Source: Limnohabitans sp. (GTDB lineage Bacteria; Pseudomonadota; Gammaproteobacteria; Burkholderiales; Burkholderiaceae_C). From it: a stretch of DNA of 10,182 bases. The stretch lies in NCBI GenBank assembly GCA_018883305.1, contig VEQI01000089.1, positions 1 to 10,182 on the forward strand. Reading direction: 5' to 3'. Made by a program: the position numbers and the translations under genes. A model generated the notes under the pieces. It saw only the letters and a list, made by a program, of their open reading frames with translations. It was not told where the DNA came from and ran no database searches. Position 1 is the stretch's first letter. Every line of letters starts with the position of its first letter. Below, one piece after another: positions 5,698-10,182 of the stretch.

Positions 5698-7167
5698 TCA
5701 AAGGGCGGGCAAACGCGCGCTCAGTTCGGCTTTGATCACTTTGCCCAGCGAGGTTCTGGGGAACGTGTGCTCGATAAAAATTTGACGTGGCACCTTGTAC
5801 GACGCCAACGCCTCCCGACACCAGTCCGTGAGGGTCTGAGGATCGACCGGTGATTTGAGCAGCACAAAAGCCGCCACTTCTTCATTGAACTCACGCGATG
5901 GCCAGCCCACCACCGCGGCATCCGACACGGCGGGATGCGCCAGCAGGGTGGCTTCAATTTCTTGCGGATAGATGTTCACGCCACCTCGGATGATCATGTC
6001 CTTGGCCCGACCACGCAGGAACAGAAAGCCTTCTTCATTCATCGATCCCAGGTCGCCAGGATAAAACCAGCCATCCTTGAACGCTTCCGTGCTGGCCTCA
6101 GGATCGGCATGAAACCCCTGCGCAACGGCTGGCCCGCGATAGCGAATGCGCCCCACGCGGTTGTGTGGCAGCAGGCGATCCTCGTTGTCGACAATTTGCA
6201 CCTCGACACTCAGGGCCGGCCGGCCCACCGACTCTTCGTAACGCAACTGATCGTCGGGGGACAGGGTGGACACGCCTCCCCCTTCGGTGGAGCTGTAGTA
6301 CTCCAGAAACTGCGGACAGATGTCCGTGCGAATGCGGTGCCTTTCCTGAGCGGTCAAGGCCGAGCCCGAGGAGATTAGCGTGTGCAGTCCGCGCAAGGGA
6401 GCCAGCGTGGCCGAGTCTTCTTCCAGCAAACGGCGCAGCAGGGTAGGGACCAGAAACAGCACGGTGGATTGCGTGCGCTGGACTTCGGCGGCCAATTCGG
6501 CTGGCGTGTAGGGCGGCGGACACAGCACCACCGTGGAACCAGCATAGAGCGAAGACATGGAGAATGCCCGACCACCACCAAAATACAGCGGCGTGGCATT
6601 GATGTAGCGCTCCCGACTGCCCAGGCCCAATTCGGCCCAATGCATGTAAAACCGATACACCAGTTGCTGGTGTGTCAGCATGGGCCCTTTGGGCCGTCCC
6701 GTGGTGCCAGAAGACAGGGACAGCAGCAGTCCGCGTTGACCATCGGGCCATTCGCTGGGGCGCTGGGCTGCGGCCACCTGCTGGACCCAGGTGTCGTCTG
6801 TCGCCACGCAATGGGCACCTTCAAACGCTTCACCGGCTTCCACCACCACACAACGCGGCTGGAAGTGTTGCGTGACGCGCTGTTTCTCGAAGGGCTTCCA
6901 TCGGCAGTCCAGTGGCAGGATGACGCCGCCCGCGCGCGCCACGGCGTAGAGCATCATCAGGTGTTCTGCACTGTCGCGCAGGGCGACACCCACCACGTCA
7001 CCCGGCTGCACGCCCAGAGCTTGCAGATGGGCGGCACGCTGGTCGATGAGGGCATCCAGGGTTTGGTAATCGATGGTCAGCTCACCCTGGACAATGGCGA
7101 TCTGACGTGGGCGCTGGCGGCCATGCAGGGCCAGCATGTCTGCAATGTTGGGGAAACGCGATGACAT
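5698..7167 (-). CDS. AMP-forming acyl-CoA ligase (ANL superfamily)
   Basis: This 489-residue protein carries the adenylate-forming motifs in order: the phosphate-binding loop LSSGTTGRPKGPM (151-163), LEYYSSTEGG (288-297), DGWFYPGDLG (365-374), the hinge region GRAKDMIIRGGVNIYPQEIE (386-405), and PRTSLGKVIKAEL (470-482) with K476 as the catalytic lysine. It should activate a carboxylic acid with ATP to an acyl-AMP and then form the CoA thioester in the cytoplasm. It resembles the medium-chain or aryl-CoA ligase class in size, being shorter than long-chain enzymes. The start lies eight bases after the amidohydrolase stop and the end is 34 bp before the acyl-CoA dehydrogenase, so all three are probably one transcript. 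The natural acid is unknown; the linked Bug receptor may import it. Confidence 0.94.
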   Translation of the reverse strand: MSSRFPNIADMLALHGRQRPRQIAIVQGELTIDYQTLDALIDQRAAHLQALGVQPGDVVGVALRDSAEHLMMLYAVARAGGVILPLDCRWKPFEKQRVTQHFQPRCVVVEAGEAFEGAHCVATDDTWVQQVAAAQRPSEWPDGQRGLLLSLSSGTTGRPKGPMLTHQQLVYRFYMHWAELGLGSRERYINATPLYFGGGRAFSMSSLYAGSTVVLCPPPYTPAELAAEVQRTQSTVLFLVPTLLRRLLEEDSATLAPLRGLHTLISSGSALTAQERHRIRTDICPQFLEYYSSTEGGGVSTLSPDDQLRYEESVGRPALSVEVQIVDNEDRLLPHNRVGRIRYRGPAVAQGFHADPEASTEAFKDGWFYPGDLGSMNEEGFLFLRGRAKDMIIRGGVNIYPQEIEATLLAHPAVSDAAVVGWPSREFNEEVAAFVLLKSPVDPQTLTDWCREALASYKVPRQIFIEHTFPRTSLGKVIKAELSARLPAL

Positions 7168-7175
7168 GAGCGGTC

Positions 7176-8042
7176 TTAAGTGTCCAGGCCGTAGATGCGC
7201 AGCACGTTGTCGCGCAGCAGCTTTCGTTTGGGCTCGGGGCGAAGTCCCAAGTCTTCAATCTCCTGACGCGTGCGTTCAAACTCCAACACGGGATAGTCGG
7301 TGCCAAAGATGACTTTGTCCTGCCCATAGGAGTTGATGTACTTCACGAAAGACTCGGGCCAGTACTTGGGGCTGTGGGCATCGGTGCCAATGTAGACGTT
7401 GGGATGCTTCCACGCCATGGCGATCATTTCGTCCGTCCAGGGAATGCCCACGTGAATGCCGATCAGCTTGAGTTCGGGAAAGTCACAGGCCACGGCATCC
7501 AGCGTGATCGGGCGCCCCACACTGCGCAGCCGATGGCGCGGGTCATACAGCATGGACTGACCCACCTGCAATTGCACCGGTACATTCAGTTCCACACACT
7601 TGGCATAAAACGGATACCACTTGGCGTGGTCGGGTGCCAGTTCAAACCAGTGCGGATAAAAGTGTGCGCCAATGAAGCCGTACTCCTTGACGGCCTTCTC
7701 CAGTTGCCGCACGCCATCCATGCCTTCGGTGGCGTCCAGTCCGGCCAGGCCATAGAAACGGTTCGGGTAGCGGTTGACGGCTTCAGCCACCATCTCGTAA
7801 GGCGTGTGGTAGCTGGCCTTGTGCATGATGGGCCCCACTTTGGCCGCAATCAGGAATGAGCGTTCGATGCCTGCGGCATCCATGCGCCGCAACATCTCTT
7901 CCAGCGTGACGCCCTTGAGGTCCTGCTGCGGTACTTTCATCTTGCCGCCGTAGAACGCGTCACGGTTAGGGCGGATGGCCAGCATCTCCGGGGTCCAGAG
8001 ATTGACCACGGCATCGATGGCCATCAAATCGTGAGAACTCAT
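7176..8042 (-). CDS. Amidohydrolase-2 family protein lacking the usual metal-binding histidines
   Basis: I place the start at the ATG at 8042 (288 residues), 10 bp after the Bug stop; a longer reading from 8216 would add proline-rich sequence antisense to that gene and is rejected. An ATG at 8024 is a possible alternative. The protein has the TIM-barrel amidohydrolase-2 (ACMSD-like) pattern: IDAVVNLWTPE at the N terminus, VPVQLQVGQ (154-162), LIGIHVGIPWTDEM (193-206) and FGTDYP (246-251). The strand-1 metal ligands are missing: the usual D-x-H-x-H reads D10-A-V12-V-N14, and the histidine expected in the P-V-x-x-H-x-G pattern is Q159. H197 and D249 remain. Family members hydrolyse or decarboxylate cyclic acids and lactones, usually with a metal. 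This one may be metal-independent or non-catalytic. Its place between a receptor and an acyl-CoA ligase points to catabolism of an organic acid. Confidence 0.87.
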   Translation of the reverse strand: MSSHDLMAIDAVVNLWTPEMLAIRPNRDAFYGGKMKVPQQDLKGVTLEEMLRRMDAAGIERSFLIAAKVGPIMHKASYHTPYEMVAEAVNRYPNRFYGLAGLDATEGMDGVRQLEKAVKEYGFIGAHFYPHWFELAPDHAKWYPFYAKCVELNVPVQLQVGQSMLYDPRHRLRSVGRPITLDAVACDFPELKLIGIHVGIPWTDEMIAMAWKHPNVYIGTDAHSPKYWPESFVKYINSYGQDKVIFGTDYPVLEFERTRQEIEDLGLRPEPKRKLLRDNVLRIYGLDT

Positions 8043-8052
8043 ATGGGCAGCA

Positions 8053-9036
8053 TCACTCTTTGATGTTGGCCACACGAATGGCGGTGACCCAGCGCGCCTG
8101 TTCGGCCACGATGTACTCGGCAAAGGCTTCGGGGGTGGTGGGGGAGGGCTCCATGCCACCTTCCTTGAAGCGTGCGGTGATCTCGGGTGAACGCAGGATG
8201 GCGGTGACTTCGGCATTCAAACGCTTGATCACTTCTGGAGGGGTGTTCGCGGGCGCCATCAGGCCATACCAGCCGTTGATCTCGAAGCCCGGCAGGCTTT
8301 CGGCCACGGCAGGCACCTCGGGCAATGCGCTGGAACGCTTGCCCGTGCTCACCGCCAAGGCGCGCAAGCGGCCCTCTTGAATGAGGCCCAGCGCGCCACT
8401 CAGCGTGACAAAGCCAGTGCTCAGTGAGCCACCCAGAATGTCTGTTTGAATGGTGGCAGACCCCTTGTAGGGCACATGCAGCAAATCTGCCTTGGCCATG
8501 TGGCCCAGCAGCGAACCCGCCAAGTGCGTGTTGCTGCCAATGCCCACCGAACCGTAGCTCACCTTGCCTGGATTGGCGCGGGCGTACGACAGGAATTCGG
8601 CCAGGTTCTTGGCCGGGAAGTCACTGCGCACCACCAACACCGCCGGCCCCGAGGCGATGAGGGTGATGGGCGTGAAATCCTTGATGGGGTCGTAGGGCAG
8701 CTTTTGCGGCAAGGAGGGGCTGATGGCAATGGGGTTCACATGCGCAAAGAACAGCGTGTGTCCATCTGCGGGGGCCTTGGCCACGAAGGCAGCGCCGATG
8801 GTGCCGGTGGCGCCCGCTTTGTTTTCCACCACCACGGGTTGTCCCAGTCGTGCCGAGAGCTGCTGGGCGATGGGGCGAATGATGGCGTCTGACGGACCGC
8901 CTGCCGCCCAGGGGTTGACGATCACCACATTGCGGGTGGGGTAGGGGTCAGCAGCATGCGCTGACAAACTCAAGGCCGCCGCCCCCAGACACAGGGGCAA
9001 CAACACGCGATACACGCGCGGCAACAGACAACGCAT
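8053..9036 (-). CDS. Bug/TctC-family periplasmic solute-binding receptor (second copy)
   Basis: This 327-residue protein starts at the ATG (9036) preceded by a strong ribosome-binding site. Residues 1-28 form a Sec signal peptide (RVYR, hydrophobic core, SAHA|AD). The mature part has the family pattern: YPTRNVVIVNPWAAGGPSD (32-50), GQPVVVENKAGATGTIG (65-81), KAPADGHTLFF, YGSVGIGSNTHLAGSLL (about 161-177), LLHVPYKGSATIQTDILGG and the C-terminal GWYGLMAPANTPPEVI. Such receptors bind an organic acid, often without an adjacent TctAB transporter; none is present here. It is clearly distinct from the copy at 890 (for example NPWAAGGPSD against NFPPGGAADQ), so the two probably bind different ligands. 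The amidohydrolase gene begins 10 bp downstream. It is the first gene of the catabolic set unless the von Willebrand gene upstream (41-bp gap) is co-transcribed. The ligand is unknown. Confidence 0.93.
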   Translation of the reverse strand: MRCLLPRVYRVLLPLCLGAAALSLSAHAADPYPTRNVVIVNPWAAGGPSDAIIRPIAQQLSARLGQPVVVENKAGATGTIGAAFVAKAPADGHTLFFAHVNPIAISPSLPQKLPYDPIKDFTPITLIASGPAVLVVRSDFPAKNLAEFLSYARANPGKVSYGSVGIGSNTHLAGSLLGHMAKADLLHVPYKGSATIQTDILGGSLSTGFVTLSGALGLIQEGRLRALAVSTGKRSSALPEVPAVAESLPGFEINGWYGLMAPANTPPEVIKRLNAEVTAILRSPEITARFKEGGMEPSPTTPEAFAEYIVAEQARWVTAIRVANIKE

Positions 9037-9043
9037 CAGACAT

Positions 9044-9050
9044 TCCTCCC
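9044..9050 (-). promoter_or_regulatory. Strong ribosome-binding site for the second Bug receptor
   Basis: GGGAGGA on the minus strand lies seven bases before the ATG at 9036. It decides the start, because a nearer ATG at 9043 is out of frame and almost touches the site. No clear promoter is visible in the 41-bp gap after the von Willebrand gene. Confidence 0.75.
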
Positions 9051-9077
9051 AAAACCGGTCCACAAGACCATGCACTT

Positions 9078-10139
9078 TCAAGCGCGTCGCAGCCAATGCA
9101 TGGACAACCCCAGCGACGACACCACCAGCAACAGGGCCGCCAGTGCCCACAAGACCGAGACTTCGGTGTCGCGAGACTCCAGGGCCACACGGCTGGAGAG
9201 CTTGGCATACACACTGTTGAGATCCTGAGCATTTTGAGCCCTGAAAAATTCTCCCCCGGTCACTTTGGCTACAGCCTGCAAAGTCTCCTCGTCTACACGG
9301 GCAAAAAAGGAATAACCCTCCATGCCAGGAATGACGCCATCCGGGGTGCCAAACGCCACCGTGTGCACGCGCACACCCAGGTCGGCCGCCTGTCGAGCTG
9401 CGTCCATCGGGTCCAGTCCGGTGGTGCGACGACCGTCGGACAGCAAGATGATGGCGCCACTGGTGTAGGAGCCCACCGGCACGGGGGGTGGTTTGGCGGT
9501 TGAGGCTGGCGCAGCGCTGCCTAACGGACGAGCGCCGCTCCCCGGTGCGCCGTAGCCGCCAAAAGCGCTGCCATAAAGCGCTGACTCCAGCTGAATCCCC
9601 GCATCAGGCAGCAGCGTGGCCAATGCCAGCAACAGGCCACTGCCCGTGGCCGTGCCTCGTTGCAACTCGAATCGGTCGATGGCCGTCAACAAGGCCTCGC
9701 GCTCATCGGTGACTTGCTGCGCCAGTTGGGCAGAACCCGCGAACGACACAATGCCCACGCGCACCTGCGCTGGCAGTTCTTGAATGAACGCTTTGGCAGC
9801 GGCCTTGGCCGCCTCGATGCGGTTGGGCGGCACGTCCTGGGCCAGCATGCTGCGGGACACGTCCAGGGCCATCACCAAGGTCATGTAATCTGCGGGTAGG
9901 GCAACGCGCGCAAACGGCCTGGCCAGGGCCACCAGACTGCAGGCCAGAGCCAGCCACAGCAGCAGCGGTGGCACATGTCGTCGCCAAGCCCGCTGGCCTT
10001 GCAGCGCAGGGCGCAACAGCAGCAGGCTGGGAAAGCGCAGGGCCTGTGCGCGCTGGCGTCTGAGCATCCAGACGTAACCCGCCCAGAGCAGGGGTAGTAC
10101 CAGCAGGGACCATAACGCCTCAGGCCAGACAAAATGCAT
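9078..10139 (-). CDS. Membrane-anchored von Willebrand factor A domain protein (BatA-like)
   Basis: This 353-residue protein has two N-terminal membrane segments (about 7-25 and 57-75) and one C-terminal segment (about 328-346), with a von Willebrand A domain between them. The metal-ion-dependent adhesion site is intact: D93-x-S95-x-S97 in ALDVSRSMLAQD, T163 in RGTATGSG, and D235 in LLSDGRRTTG. This layout matches BatA proteins, which usually sit next to a MoxR-type ATPase and a DUF58 gene; those partners would lie beyond base 10182. Between the second and third metal motifs is a low-complexity Gly/Ala/Pro/Ser stretch (about 190-225), probably a loop. It precedes the Bug gene by 41 bp on the same strand but has no obvious role in acid catabolism, so it is more likely the end of a separate operon. 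The ATG at 10139 has only a weak GAGA-type site before it. Confidence 0.88.
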   Translation of the reverse strand: MHFVWPEALWSLLVLPLLWAGYVWMLRRQRAQALRFPSLLLLRPALQGQRAWRRHVPPLLLWLALACSLVALARPFARVALPADYMTLVMALDVSRSMLAQDVPPNRIEAAKAAAKAFIQELPAQVRVGIVSFAGSAQLAQQVTDEREALLTAIDRFELQRGTATGSGLLLALATLLPDAGIQLESALYGSAFGGYGAPGSGARPLGSAAPASTAKPPPVPVGSYTSGAIILLSDGRRTTGLDPMDAARQAADLGVRVHTVAFGTPDGVIPGMEGYSFFARVDEETLQAVAKVTGGEFFRAQNAQDLNSVYAKLSSRVALESRDTEVSVLWALAALLLVVSSLGLSMHWLRRA

Positions 10140-10182
10140 GGAAGATCTCGGGCTTTACAGGGACATCACACTCTATCACCGC

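Noticed and set aside
6382..7164. Open frame of 260 codons on the plus strand
   Set aside because: It is antisense to the acyl-CoA ligase, whose adenylation motifs are complete, and shows no domain of its own.
8043..8216. Upstream extension of the amidohydrolase by 58 codons
   Set aside because: The added sequence overlaps the Bug gene in another frame, is proline-rich and unlike the family, whose first strand begins at IDAVVN.
8949..9043. Short frame from the ATG at 9043
   Set aside because: The ribosome-binding site almost touches this ATG, leaving no spacing, and the frame ends after about 31 codons without features.
9037..9150. Upstream extension of the second Bug receptor by 38 codons
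   Set aside because: It would overlap the end of the von Willebrand gene and put extra residues before a normal signal peptide; the strong ribosome-binding site at 9044-9050 points to 9036.
1..10182. Mobile elements, CRISPR arrays, tRNA or rRNA genes
   Set aside because: No transposase or integrase motifs, no regularly spaced repeats and no cloverleaf or rRNA-like stretches were found on reading both strands.

Overview
The window looks like chromosomal DNA from a high-GC betaproteobacterium, most likely Burkholderiales and close to Comamonadaceae. This is inferred from two tripartite-tricarboxylate-type (Bug/TctC) periplasmic receptors, the high-GC codon bias, and the dense acyl-CoA type catabolic genes. 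No lineage marker such as an rRNA gene is present. I see no tRNA, rRNA, CRISPR array, insertion sequence, prophage or attachment site. The window is almost fully coding, and no gene-free stretch exceeds 300 bases.

Left part (1-3656). The 5' end of a tricarballylate-dehydrogenase-like flavoprotein gene (TcuA family) reads leftward out of the window. It is separated by about 217 bp from a rightward set. That intergenic stretch carries a good leftward sigma70 promoter candidate, a weaker rightward one, and two inverted repeats. The rightward set begins with a small regulator-like protein (coiled coil plus a C-terminal XRE-type helix-turn-helix) and a Bug receptor. After a 160-bp gap follow a Tat-type exported transglutaminase-like protein and a TlpA/ResA-like thioredoxin.

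Right part (3667-10139). Six genes all read leftward and meet the rightward set tail to tail with a 10-bp gap. In order of transcription they are a membrane-anchored von Willebrand A (BatA-like) protein, a second Bug receptor, an amidohydrolase-2 family protein, an AMP-forming acyl-CoA ligase, an acyl-CoA dehydrogenase, and an alpha/beta hydrolase. From the Bug gene onward the gaps are 10, 8 and 34 bp, followed by a 4-bp overlap, so these five are very probably one operon. The likely logic is capture of an organic acid in the periplasm, processing by the amidohydrolase and hydrolase proteins, CoA activation, and alpha,beta-desaturation. The substrate cannot be read from the sequence.

The most interesting signal is in this operon. 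The amidohydrolase lacks the N-terminal HxH metal ligands (V12 and N14 instead) and a further histidine (Q159 instead). The alpha/beta hydrolase has histidine where the nucleophilic serine should be (G-A-H-T-G) and no histidine near its C terminus. Two hydrolase-fold proteins with non-canonical active sites in one acyl-CoA operon suggest either an undescribed chemistry or non-hydrolytic roles.
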